Virus record (IMG/VR): IMGVR_UViG_3300042905_002966
Location: 39,631 to 103,630 of that record
From: a virus
Strand: one strand, 5' to 3'
Length of the DNA: 64,000 nucleotides
In this document: piece after piece, positions 9,206 through 17,241 of the stretch
How the letters are laid out: every line of letters begins with the position of its first letter
How positions within the stretch are numbered: the first letter of the stretch is position 1
Translations under genes and position numbers: made by a program
The notes under the pieces: generated by a model
Seen by the model: the letters and a program-made list of their open reading frames with translations, nothing else
The model's database searches: none
Told to the model about the DNA's origin: nothing

Positions 9206-12200
9206 TGCCAATAGAGATTAATTCATCAACAGCAAAAGCTGGGTCATATGTAATGGCTCAAAATTTAGAATATTCTGCTGGATGCTCTATGGAGCAGATA
9301 TTTACTCCAATCAATATTATCAAAGGTAGTTCTGCTCCCGGTCCCGGTTTTGCACAACCACTAACTCCAAGTTTCGAAAAAGGAATGTTTAATAATGAGT
9401 CAGTTGGTCCAACTATATTAGAACTAAATCCTTATTTTCCGGTTATATTTGGTGATAATGGTAGTAATTTTATAGCTAATTGTGACTATAATTTAGTTGT
9501 TCATGCTCCATCGGTTGATTTCAATATCAAAAAAAATTCAAATAGATCTTCAATAAGTCAAATTAAGACACAGGGGCTAAGATCTCCATTAATTCTTTCT
9601 GGATGGGGATATGATATTGCCGGTATGCCCGTTCCCACGACTAATGGTACAGATTTTAATCCTAGCCTTGTTAATCAAAGATCATCATGGAAAACAGGAC
9701 CATTACACGTAATGTGGGATGATGAAAGACAAATATGGACCGGTGGATATCAATTAGTATATGGTGTATTACAACAAAGAATTAGACCTCCTAATGGTGT
9801 ATTAGCAGGCACCACATTTAAAGTAAAAGTTCTAAGAAGGATTAATGGTCAACTTACTAGCGACTTAGGAGAAGAAATTCAATGTATAAATAGAGATAAA
9901 AATTTTGAACTAACCATATCAGATAAAGAAATAGAAGAAGAAAAAATATTTGTAATTTGTGCAAGAATTAACTATGAGTGGGTGCTTCTATGGGCCACAA
10001 GTAAATTTGTGGTTTATTTTGGATATTTTGATGATGATTGGAAAAAGCTGGATTTAAAAACTGTTAGACAAACAATTCCAGAACCAGAACAGGGTAAAGA
10101 AGAAGTTCAAGTATATAATAACTTATTTGAGAGCGTTGGAGTAAAAGAAGAACGTACCACTTGTTCTTTTATATATGTTCCAGAACAAGAAAGATATTAT
10201 CTTATTTCCGTAGAACAAAAAGCGTCTGAAGTGCTTTATGGATATTTTAGTGGTAAATGGGAATTAAACGATACCAAAACTGTTAGACAAACCAAGCCAG
10301 AGCCAGAACCGGGCAAAGAAGAAGTAGAAGTAAAAAATATACTTTTTGAAAAGGATATACACAAACCCGAAAACGAACAAACAACATGTTCCTTTACAAA
10401 GATAGAAGATGAATATTATTTAGTATCAGTTGAACAGCAACCCGAAATGTATATTGGTTATTTTACTAACGATGCTAAACGTGGTGTGCCATTAGAAGTC
10501 TTTCAGTTATATCCAGAGCCAGATCCAGAGGATGGATCTGTTACTGTTGAAAATAATCTTTTTGATCGCGCAGGTGAAGTAGATGGAATCAAAAATTATT
10601 GCTCATATACTAAAATAGGTGATAAGTATGAGTTAATATCTATACAGCAGCGTAATCAACATTACTTTGGTACATTTACCGGAGAGTGGAAAAAAACGGA
10701 AAAAAAATCTGTTAAAGTTGTTGTACCAAGACCGGACGCTGCAAATGATACATATGAAGTAGAAAATCTTATTTATACCACAATAGGATCGTCACAAGAT
10801 GATAAACCTAGATATTGTTATTTCATAAAATTAGCACCAGCATACGGAAGCAATCTTGGACTTACTGAACCGGATCGATATTTATTAGTAGCAGCAGAAG
10901 AAGAATCATCGCCATTATTTTTTGGCTACTTTAGTGGTAAGTGGAAATTAAATGAAGATAAAACAGTAAGACAAACTAAGCCAGATCCAGAAGAAGGCAA
11001 GGAAGAGGTAACCGTTAGAAATCTACTCTATGAATCAGATATCCATAAACCAAATAACCAACAAACTACATGTTCATTTACTAAAATAGAAGATACTTAT
11101 TATTTAGTTTCTGTTGAACAACAAACTAATCAAATATTTTTTGGTTATTTTACAGGGGAAGCTAAACGTGGGCAAACATTAGCAGTTTTTCAATTATATC
11201 CACAACCAGATCCACAAGATCAACAACCAGTAGAAGTTAGAAATGGAGTTTTTGATAGGGCTGGAGAATTTGGTGGTGTTCGTAATTATTGTTGTTTTAC
11301 TAAAATAGATGATAGATATGATCTTATTTCTATACAGCCAAGAAATGAAAATTATTTTGGCACATTCACTGGTGAGTGGAAAAAAAATGAATTTAAAACA
11401 GTTACAGTTACCACTCCTAGACAGATCGGTGGAAATACCGAATTCAATGTTGAAAATTTGATCTATGAAAAACTTGGTTCCTCTGGAAATAATACACCAA
11501 ATTATTGTCATTTTGTTAGACTAGCCCCCGCTCATGGAGATGATTTGGGTCAAGGTGAATCAGATAAATATTTATTAGTCGCAGCAGAAGAAACTGGTTC
11601 TGAATTAAGAATAGGATATTTTGGTGACAAATGGAGAATAAATGAAGAAAAGGAAGTAACACAGGTATATCCAGAGCCGGGCGATGATGGACCAGATTAT
11701 ACTGTGCTAAATAAAATTTTTAATGAAGTAGGCATTGATGGTACTAAACAGCATTGGTGTAGTTTTACAAAAATAGATGATGAGTATTATTTAATATCTG
11801 CCGATAATGAACCATCTACTAGATTTGGTACTTTCAATAGTTCATGGAAAAAGGGCAATAGTGTAACAGTTACTCAAACCCATCCACAGCCAAATCCAGA
11901 AGACTCCGAAGTGCAAGCAATAAATCTTATTTATGACGAAATAGGAGAACCCGGTGCTAGCAATCAAGTCTGTGCCTTTACAAAGATTGGTAATCAATAC
12001 TATATTATTTCTGTACAACAATATGATAGTATTTATATAGGTAATTTTTCGGGTAAGTGGGCAAAAGGACAAAATAAAAGTGTAACAAGAGTCGGTGGTG
12101 GGCCACCAAGCAGTAAAGGCACTATAGATATTGTTTTAAATCCTTGGACTAATGTTTCGCAAGGAAGTGCCATATATGTAAAAATTGGTAATACTTACTA

Positions 12201-12258
12201 TTTAATAGCGGCTATACCAGATTGTGATGATAGTAATACATCTAACACACCATATTAA
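9205..12258 (+). CDS. Ten-repeat virion-associated protein
   Basis: A 1017-residue protein with two parts. Residues 1-268 are a unique N-terminal region that probably anchors the protein. Residues 269 to about 1005 hold ten tandem repeats of 62-84 residues with the pattern 'YFGYF.GKWK....V.Q..P.P', a short 'V.N.LF' strand, then 'CSFTKI.D.YYLISV.Q'. A Cys sits at a fixed place in repeats 1-9. Repeats 2-4 and 5-7 are a duplicated triplet. No enzyme motif is present. Such arrays usually form extended fibres or carbohydrate- or protein-binding modules. A tail fibre or surface-binding role fits the position; the function itself is not recognised. Confidence 0.7.
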   Translation: MPIEINSSTAKAGSYVMAQNLEYSAGCSMEQIFTPINIIKGSSAPGPGFAQPLTPSFEKGMFNNESVGPTILELNPYFPVIFGDNGSNFIANCDYNLVVHAPSVDFNIKKNSNRSSISQIKTQGLRSPLILSGWGYDIAGMPVPTTNGTDFNPSLVNQRSSWKTGPLHVMWDDERQIWTGGYQLVYGVLQQRIRPPNGVLAGTTFKVKVLRRINGQLTSDLGEEIQCINRDKNFELTISDKEIEEEKIFVICARINYEWVLLWATSKFVVYFGYFDDDWKKLDLKTVRQTIPEPEQGKEEVQVYNNLFESVGVKEERTTCSFIYVPEQERYYLISVEQKASEVLYGYFSGKWELNDTKTVRQTKPEPEPGKEEVEVKNILFEKDIHKPENEQTTCSFTKIEDEYYLVSVEQQPEMYIGYFTNDAKRGVPLEVFQLYPEPDPEDGSVTVENNLFDRAGEVDGIKNYCSYTKIGDKYELISIQQRNQHYFGTFTGEWKKTEKKSVKVVVPRPDAANDTYEVENLIYTTIGSSQDDKPRYCYFIKLAPAYGSNLGLTEPDRYLLVAAEEESSPLFFGYFSGKWKLNEDKTVRQTKPDPEEGKEEVTVRNLLYESDIHKPNNQQTTCSFTKIEDTYYLVSVEQQTNQIFFGYFTGEAKRGQTLAVFQLYPQPDPQDQQPVEVRNGVFDRAGEFGGVRNYCCFTKIDDRYDLISIQPRNENYFGTFTGEWKKNEFKTVTVTTPRQIGGNTEFNVENLIYEKLGSSGNNTPNYCHFVRLAPAHGDDLGQGESDKYLLVAAEETGSELRIGYFGDKWRINEEKEVTQVYPEPGDDGPDYTVLNKIFNEVGIDGTKQHWCSFTKIDDEYYLISADNEPSTRFGTFNSSWKKGNSVTVTQTHPQPNPEDSEVQAINLIYDEIGEPGASNQVCAFTKIGNQYYIISVQQYDSIYIGNFSGKWAKGQNKSVTRVGGGPPSSKGTIDIVLNPWTNVSQGSAIYVKIGNTYYLIAAIPDCDDSNTSNTPY
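10009..12216 (+). repeat. Ten tandem protein-coding repeats with a duplicated three-repeat block
   Basis: Repeat starts read from the translation are about 10009, 10231, 10447, 10660, 10912, 11134, 11350, 11602, 11818 and 12030. Repeats 2, 3 and 4 (10231-10911) match 5, 6 and 7 (10912-11601) one-to-one. Both second-type units carry 'DIHKP' and 'QQTTCSFTKIED', both third-type units carry 'VFQLYP' and 'FDRAGE', and both fourth-type units carry the longer 'RLAPAHGDDLG' or 'KLAPAYGSNLG' insertion. This shows a block duplication of about 690 bp after the single repeats had already diverged. Confidence 0.85.
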
Positions 12259-12275
12259 TAAATAAAAGGAAACTA

Positions 12276-12818
12276 ATGATATATTGTTGTTGTACTGGAG
12301 GTTGTAAATTGATCGATATTTTGAATGGAGCTGAAAACTCGGGATGGCCCGGTTTAAAAATTTCTATTACTGGATCTATTATTAGATATGGGACTTATGA
12401 TGGAGTACCAAATGGATTTTGGCAAGGGCGATGGCAAACAGGTAACGATCCATCTAGTGTTTCACTTACTTTTGATGGGAAAAAACCAAAGAAAATTATT
12501 GTGCTATCTTCAGCAATGGAACGGGGTGAATCACATATATATTCTGTTGTTGGATATGCTGAATCTGTGATTCTTGATTTGGCTCGGCCTTCTAGCGCAT
12601 ATAGACAAGGAGAATATAATCAATATTCTGATGAGATATTCAGGGCAGACGGGCAAAGGGGGACGAATTCTAGATTTCGTCTTACAATAACAGAAGATAC
12701 AACTGATAGTTTATTAGGTTTTGTTTGGGCGCATAAAACAACTAACAATGCAAATGGTATGGTAAATGCTATATTTTTGTGTGATAGTTTAAATAGTAGT
12801 GCTACATTTTCTTCTTAA
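12276..12818 (+). CDS. Hypothetical protein in the virion block
   Basis: A 180-residue protein that I do not recognise. It starts with a Cys-rich segment ('CCCTGGC' at residues 4-10) and continues with a predicted beta-rich body and a Ser-rich tail. An AGGA ribosome-binding site lies just upstream of the ATG. Small size, beta content and position between the repeat protein and further small virion-block genes suggest a minor tail or decoration protein, but nothing in the sequence proves this. Confidence 0.55.
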   Translation: MIYCCCTGGCKLIDILNGAENSGWPGLKISITGSIIRYGTYDGVPNGFWQGRWQTGNDPSSVSLTFDGKKPKKIIVLSSAMERGESHIYSVVGYAESVILDLARPSSAYRQGEYNQYSDEIFRADGQRGTNSRFRLTITEDTTDSLLGFVWAHKTTNNANGMVNAIFLCDSLNSSATFSS

Positions 12819-12838
12819 TCAAGAAAGGTATTGTATCT

Positions 12839-13153
12839 ATGACAACACCACCAATGATACCACCATTAATTCCACCAACACAAAATGTCTTTGAGTTTCC
12901 CGGCACAGAATTAAAAAAACTACTTTTAAGATGGCCTTTTTATATTAAAATTACTGGTAATTGTTCTTGTTTAAATCGAGCTAAACTCATGGATGATCTT
13001 GGTACAAACTGGTGTGAAAAAAATATTGATACAATTGTAGGATGGCTTAAAGAAGAGGCTACAAAACGTGGACTTCCATTTATAGAAATAATAGCACGTA
13101 TTATCATAAAATTAGCTATAAAAAGAGCTAAAAAAAATGCAAATATCAAATAA
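12839..13153 (+). CDS. Small basic hypothetical protein with Cys pair
   Basis: A 104-residue protein. A Pro-rich N terminus is followed by a Cys-x-Cys ('GNCSCLNRAKLMDDLG') and a third Cys at 'NWCEKN', then a helical segment ending in a Lys-rich tail. The three closely spaced cysteines could bind metal. It precedes the 321-aa virion protein gene and is probably co-transcribed with the structural block. Function unknown. Confidence 0.5.
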   Translation: MTTPPMIPPLIPPTQNVFEFPGTELKKLLLRWPFYIKITGNCSCLNRAKLMDDLGTNWCEKNIDTIVGWLKEEATKRGLPFIEIIARIIIKLAIKRAKKNANIK

Positions 13154-13203
13154 AAATTGTGTATACAATACTAGATTAATCTCATTTAAGGAGACTATTA
13201 AAC
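13154..13203 (+). promoter_or_regulatory. Possible promoter plus strong ribosome-binding site for the 321-aa virion gene
   Basis: This 50-bp spacer contains TTGTGTATA near 13157 and an AAGGAG Shine-Dalgarno sequence at 13188-13193 ahead of the ATG at 13204. The same nine bases TTGTGTATA occur on the - strand at about 52134-52142, in the leader of the other likely abundant virion gene (51384-52064). A shared phage late-promoter element is possible, but the match is short and AT-rich. The ribosome-binding site is the firmer call. Confidence 0.3.
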
Positions 13204-14169
13204 ATGGCAGATATTAGATTTCAAGTAATTGGCGGGGCAAATATGGTGCCAAGCCTTTATACCCTAAGTGGATCTGGTTTGGCTTTTTATGGCACATCAG
13301 CTGGTTCATCTGTACAAATAGGCTCTTATCAAGACAATACCTATGTTGCTAACGCAGATGGTAGTGTCTATAAAAATGCCACAAACAATATAAAATATAT
13401 ACCAAACGTATATCCAAGCGGTATGACAACCGTTGATGAGTTTGGTAGCTCTGAATTCACATGTGGTCTATCTGGTATTAAGTCTTATCAAGCTACACTT
13501 GGTATTGAATTTAGCCATTCATCTGCCGTGAAAACTCAAAATGTTCAGCTTCGCATATATGATAGAAGCAACATCAATTATCCTGCTAGTGGCGTAAATA
13601 CTAAAGTAGCAGAAATTATTAATCATAATGGCAGCGCATTTAACACTCAGGGTGGCACTGGTTCTTCTATTGTTGTTGGTAGTGGTGATGCTTTCTGGTG
13701 GGGCGAGGCTTGGCCCACGCAGTTTGTCTCACAAAACTACTACACCAATAGTTCTGGTGAAGTATTTAGAAATGGCGCAGCTGGTACAAACGTAAATGGT
13801 GACTCAAGATTATCCGCTGCTGGCATTGCTGGCTCTTATACCACAGTGGGTGGTACAGGTATTGTTGTGCCATTAGCTAATAGCCCCGGTAGTGGTCAAA
13901 AGTTATTACAAAGAAGTCAAGTAGCTGGTGCAGAGGGTCAGATCTGGCCCAAGTGGACACAGTATGTTACTAATAGTAGTAATCAAACAACAATGTTGGG
14001 TGCTATTAATAGTTTTGGTGATGGATCTACAGGATCTAACAGGCCAAAGACATATGGTGGCACTGGTGTAGATACTCACCATACATGGGCCGTCGCTCTT
14101 TCTGCTTCTCCTCTCTCTATCGGAAGCAAAGAGCAGTACGGATTATATATCTCATTAGAATATCTCTAA
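13204..14169 (+). CDS. Putative abundant virion protein
   Basis: A 321-residue protein, Gly/Ser/Thr/Asn-rich and beta-type throughout, with no signal peptide or catalytic motif. It has its own spacer with a strong AAGGAG site and is followed at once by a clear rho-independent terminator. That arrangement is typical of a highly expressed capsid, tail-tube or fibre gene. The C-terminal half has Gly-rich turns ('GSGQKLLQRS', 'KTYGGTGVDT') and ends in a hydrophobic 'GLYISLEYL'. The exact virion role cannot be told. I saw no reverse transcriptase or template repeat that would make it a diversity-generating target. Confidence 0.6.
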   Translation: MADIRFQVIGGANMVPSLYTLSGSGLAFYGTSAGSSVQIGSYQDNTYVANADGSVYKNATNNIKYIPNVYPSGMTTVDEFGSSEFTCGLSGIKSYQATLGIEFSHSSAVKTQNVQLRIYDRSNINYPASGVNTKVAEIINHNGSAFNTQGGTGSSIVVGSGDAFWWGEAWPTQFVSQNYYTNSSGEVFRNGAAGTNVNGDSRLSAAGIAGSYTTVGGTGIVVPLANSPGSGQKLLQRSQVAGAEGQIWPKWTQYVTNSSNQTTMLGAINSFGDGSTGSNRPKTYGGTGVDTHHTWAVALSASPLSIGSKEQYGLYISLEYL

Positions 14170-14193
14170 TATTCTCTATATACTGTGTAATAA

Positions 14194-14220
14194 AAAACCC
14201 CGCTCAAAAGGCGGGGTTTT
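14194..14220. terminator. Bidirectional rho-independent terminator between converging blocks
   Basis: A perfect inverted repeat AAAACCCCGC / GCGGGGTTTT (14194-14203 and 14211-14220) with a 7-nt loop, followed by TTTT-C-TTTTTT on the + strand and preceded by an A-tract that serves as the U-tract for - strand transcripts. It sits between the stop of the 321-aa gene (14169, +) and the stop of the zinc-ribbon gene (14227, -), so it can end both transcription units. Confidence 0.93.
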
Positions 14221-14226
14221 CTTTTT

Positions 14227-14556
14227 TCACTTAGTGGTTTTGGATTTACCATCCCACTTTTGCCATCCCTTATCTGGTAAATAATTACCTTCTGCGTCCT
14301 TCCTTCGTGGGAACAATCCGCCACCCTTTTTATGGACACCAAAAGCTAATTTGGCACCACAATCCATACATCTCAATTCATAATATTCATTACCATCGTT
14401 TTCTCTAACAACATATCTTAAATTTTCAGAAGAACACTTACCACAAACATTTTCGCCAAACACTTCTTCAAATGTTGCTAAATCTTTGAAAATTTCCTTC
14501 TGTGTTTCTCTTTCAATATCTATTGTGAGATTTCCGATGGTCTTTGTAATCTTCAT
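14227..14556 (-). CDS. Zinc-ribbon phage protein
   Basis: A 109-residue protein with two CxxC knuckles, 'CGKC' and 'CMDC', about 28 residues apart in the middle, a typical zinc ribbon. A basic, Trp-containing C terminus follows ('GGLFPRRK', 'GWQKWDGKSKTTK'). It is the last gene of the long leftward block, 2 nt after the possible annealing protein, so the two may work together on DNA. A nucleic-acid-binding or recombination-accessory role is inference. Confidence 0.6.
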   Translation of the reverse strand: MKITKTIGNLTIDIERETQKEIFKDLATFEEVFGENVCGKCSSENLRYVVRENDGNEYYELRCMDCGAKLAFGVHKKGGGLFPRRKDAEGNYLPDKGWQKWDGKSKTTK

Positions 14557-14558
14557 TT

Positions 14559-15311
14559 TTACCTCCAGTTTGGATCATACCCCGCAATCTCTTCTGAGAT
14601 TTTGCGTTTCTTGTTTTGATATTCATTCAATGTTGATAGCATACGGATACCCGTTTTCTTGCTAACACTATTAATTGAATCATATTGTTCTGATCCAGAA
14701 TTAATAAACTTCAATACATTAATATCTAATTGTTTACACTTAGTGTCAATAAAATTTATTTGGGGATTGCTAATAGAGTCTTCTTCTTGCCACTCCCCAT
14801 CAATAGTTTTGCTTGAATTTATTGTCTCTCTTACTATAGATTCAACATCTTTCTTTCTAGTAAGTTCTTCCGCTGACAAACATCTAATCTTTAAAGCTTT
14901 TCTTAATGCTCTACCTTCAGCCCTAGTGCTTGCTGTTGCCACAGGATGGGCGCAAAATAAATCATCCGTATTTCCATGCCAAACATCAGCTACATCAGAA
15001 TATGTTCTCATATTTCCAGAATTCATCCAATCAAATACTACTTCAAACACCACAGTGGCTCTTCCCGGTCCATTGGGATCTAAAGATGGAAAAATCTGCA
15101 CCGGTCTACTGATAACAATGCTACCAAGCACATCTTCCGCTACCCTTCTTAATCCGGCACAAGTTGGGTTACCATCTATTAATTCTTTAGTTTCAAACTT
15201 CGACATAATATAGTCATGCCATTCTTGTGAGCCATAAGATGGTATATTATCTCTTTCTTTTTCTAATGTATCATTAGTTTGTTCTTCTATGTCAAAAAAC
15301 TGTTCACTCAT
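14559..15311 (-). CDS. Conserved phage protein, possible single-strand-annealing/recombination function
   Basis: A 250-residue protein. The core has 'GNPTCAGLRRVAEDVLG', a beta-rich segment ('GRATVVFEVVFDW'), and a helix 'ATASTRAEGRALRKAL'. That helix resembles the Ala/Arg-rich helix seen in Rad52/RecT/Erf-type annealing proteins. The C-terminal third is a charged linker plus a helical tail. Overlap with the upstream nuclease gene (8 nt) and adjacency to a zinc-ribbon protein fit a recombination cassette. The family link is pattern-level only and needs a profile search; a different phage-specific DNA-binding role is possible. Confidence 0.4.
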   Translation of the reverse strand: MSEQFFDIEEQTNDTLEKERDNIPSYGSQEWHDYIMSKFETKELIDGNPTCAGLRRVAEDVLGSIVISRPVQIFPSLDPNGPGRATVVFEVVFDWMNSGNMRTYSDVADVWHGNTDDLFCAHPVATASTRAEGRALRKALKIRCLSAEELTRKKDVESIVRETINSSKTIDGEWQEEDSISNPQINFIDTKCKQLDINVLKFINSGSEQYDSINSVSKKTGIRMLSTLNEYQNKKRKISEEIAGYDPNWR

Positions 15312-16086
15312 TATTTATCTCCAATTCAATAAATCTTTGACCTTTAGGTGGAAACTTATTTTCAATACTGGATATGTGATCTAATACCAATTTGCACAAC
15401 TTATTACCAATAGATCTTGTCATATGTTTACAAAGATATTTTATTCTAATAACACAATATCCATGTGTTAACAATAAACCATTTTTTCTTTCATCAGATT
15501 TAATAATTTTTTGAAGCTTATCTTCGCCCCATAATGGAAGAAAATGCTGTGGCCCATCTATCTCTATTATAGTGCGAAGTTGTGGCAAAAACAAATCTAT
15601 TTCAAAATCTCCCGGTATGAGATTATTCTTGTGCAACATAATATCATAACCAAGTTTTTCTAATTTAATTCTCAATATTTTTTCCGCCTTAGATCCTTCA
15701 ATTGATGCCTGACGCAATGCTCGTCCAGCCATCTCTTGTAGTTCTCTTTTTTTAATAGCCGACATTTCATCCCATCGTTTTTTAACCTGTGAACAAAAAT
15801 CATCTTTTTTGGATTTTGGCATCTCTTTCCAGTTTTGTCTTATTGCTATGCCAATCTTATCTTTTTCTTGTTCTGTTCTTTTTTTTCCTCTAGTGGGATG
15901 TTTTATTCTACCGCTTTTTAGAGCTAATGATTGAGCTTCAGATTTATCTCGTAATTGTTGTCCGTTCTTTTTGAGAATACGTTCAATTTTCTTTGGATAA
16001 GTATTTAATTCTTTTGCTATACTACACGTACTCTTATTTTTAATAACGTATTGTTCTACAATATATTCTTCGTTTAGATCAGACAT
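15304..16086 (-). CDS. HTH plus PD-(D/E)XK (Vsr/DUF559-like) endonuclease, possibly a homing-type nuclease
   Basis: I place the start at the ATG at 16086 (260 aa), which overlaps the upstream stop by 8 nt; the longer upstream frame only extends into the neighbouring gene. The N terminus looks like a helix-turn-helix ('KSTCSIAKELNTYPKKIERIL'-type), followed by a basic linker with 'GKKRTEQEKDKIG', as in modular mobile endonucleases. The C-terminal domain is a Vsr/DUF559-type nuclease fold: 'PGDFEIDLFLP' gives the catalytic Asp and 'TIIEIDGPQH' the E-x-D strand, and 'CVIRIKY' closes the sheet. No intron is visible nearby, so it may be free-standing. Confidence 0.6.
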   Translation of the reverse strand: MSDLNEEYIVEQYVIKNKSTCSIAKELNTYPKKIERILKKNGQQLRDKSEAQSLALKSGRIKHPTRGKKRTEQEKDKIGIAIRQNWKEMPKSKKDDFCSQVKKRWDEMSAIKKRELQEMAGRALRQASIEGSKAEKILRIKLEKLGYDIMLHKNNLIPGDFEIDLFLPQLRTIIEIDGPQHFLPLWGEDKLQKIIKSDERKNGLLLTHGYCVIRIKYLCKHMTRSIGNKLCKLVLDHISSIENKFPPKGQRFIELEINNE

Positions 16087-16552
16087 TAGAATAATCCTGT
16101 TGAGTAAGAGAAAGTAACTGACTAACATTCCAGTTGTCAACAATTCCTACTGTTTTCTTATTGCAAAAATTGTATATCATAGCCTCATGTGACTCACTAC
16201 GGGCAATGATTTTTAATCTTGAATCACGTAATATATTTGTTATAGCGGAATATTTTGATGGATACGTTAACCATTCTAGATTCCATAAGTATAAAAATTT
16301 ATTTGCATTATTATTAGATTTTAATAAAATACTAGCTTCATCTATAGTTGTAGCAATTGCCGTATGGTGATATCCAGACAAAAATGATACGCTTTTGCAT
16401 GAAAACATAGCTGGTATTACTGGAACAGAAGCTCTTTTAAAGAAAACCGATACACATAAATCATTTTGTGATAATGTTTTATTAAATTCTTTTATGAGAT
16501 AAAATGACTTTTGTGATGGCCCAAGGTTGTCAACAATAGCCGCTATGTTCAT
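16079..16552 (-). CDS. Hypothetical protein of the glycan island
   Basis: A 157-residue protein, unrecognised. 'NKFLYLWNLEWL' and the alternating beta/alpha pattern in 'LKIIARSESHEAMIYNF' and 'VGIVDNWN' are reminiscent of a half GT-B (Rossmann-like) domain, but the E-x7-E glycosyltransferase motif is missing. It lies 5 nt after the GT25 gene and overlaps the nuclease gene. It could be a degenerate or accessory glycosyltransferase subunit; confidence in any function is low. Confidence 0.5.
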   Translation of the reverse strand: MNIAAIVDNLGPSQKSFYLIKEFNKTLSQNDLCVSVFFKRASVPVIPAMFSCKSVSFLSGYHHTAIATTIDEASILLKSNNNANKFLYLWNLEWLTYPSKYSAITNILRDSRLKIIARSESHEAMIYNFCNKKTVGIVDNWNVSQLLSLTQQDYSNV

Positions 16553-16557
16553 AATAA

Positions 16558-17241
16558 TTACCTTTCTATCGTACCGCTAAACGATATGTTGCTGAGTTGA
16601 TTACATAAATATGGATAAGTGTGATAAACATTAAAATTGTTTAAATGAAAAATATGATTTAGATGCCAATCAATCGGTAAAGCAAATGGCACTATTGTAT
16701 CTAATGTTTTTTGTGCTGATTTCTTATTATATATTAGTGATGATGTTGTATTAGTTGCTGGATGCCCTGACAAGATATACCCATTAAATATTTGCTTAAC
16801 CGGTAATATATTGTGACTAAAAGCGCCGCCTATAAATATTATGTCCCAATCGCTTGGAGCATCAGATATAACATCATTTAATGTAATACTATTTTCATAA
16901 AAATTACAATCATCTTCAAGAACTAGTAATTCATCGTAATCGCTTTCAAGAAACAATTCTAATGATTTTATATGCTTAATACATAGAGATATTGATGCTA
17001 ACGAAAGCTCCCTATACACAGAATATGGGGACATGCTATGTTTGAGCGTTACATTTGAGTGCTTGTCAGTTGTGGCCTTATCATTAATATAATATTTATC
17101 AATTATATCTTTTGTTAGTTGTTCTTTGTCAAAATCTGTTATAAAACTATAGTCTTGTATATTTTGTTTTTCAAGCTGGTCCTCTATGTGTTTTTTTCTA
17201 TCTGTTAATTTTTGATAGTGCAATATGTGAGTTTTAAGCAT
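16558..17241 (-). CDS. Glycosyltransferase family 25 (LPS-type)
   Basis: A 227-residue protein that matches the GT25 layout. The N terminus is 'HILHYQKLTDRKKHIE', typical of the family's 'hv..L....eR...i' start. There is 'LLVLEDDC' with the EDD motif at residues 109-111, which substitutes for DxD in metal and nucleotide-sugar binding. 'DIIFIGG' lies mid-protein and 'PIDWHLNHIF' at 189-198 contributes acceptor- or base-side residues. The family adds galactose or glucose to lipooligosaccharide or collagen. Length is close to the family norm. It overlaps the preceding exostosin-like gene by 8 nt. Confidence 0.82.
   Translation of the reverse strand: MLKTHILHYQKLTDRKKHIEDQLEKQNIQDYSFITDFDKEQLTKDIIDKYYINDKATTDKHSNVTLKHSMSPYSVYRELSLASISLCIKHIKSLELFLESDYDELLVLEDDCNFYENSITLNDVISDAPSDWDIIFIGGAFSHNILPVKQIFNGYILSGHPATNTTSSLIYNKKSAQKTLDTIVPFALPIDWHLNHIFHLNNFNVYHTYPYLCNQLSNISFSGTIER

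Noticed and set aside
10009-12216. CRISPR-like regular repeats
   Set aside because: The units are in-frame protein repeats of 62-84 residues, diverged at DNA level, with no short identical repeats separated by spacers; no cas genes are in the window. The Cas4-like nuclease at 37.4 kb belongs to the phage recombination set.
12805-12826. Short inverted repeat TTCTT-AATC-AAGAA after the 180-aa gene
   Set aside because: The stem is only five A/T-rich pairs and has no U-tract; chance is sufficient.
13204-14169. Diversity-generating retroelement target
   Set aside because: The C-terminal region is not followed by a template repeat and no reverse transcriptase is encoded in the window.
14659-15213. 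A 184-aa open frame on the + strand
   Set aside because: It lies wholly inside the - strand gene at 14559-15311, which has a conserved-looking protein, correct spacing and a ribosome-binding context; the + frame has neither motif nor operon context.
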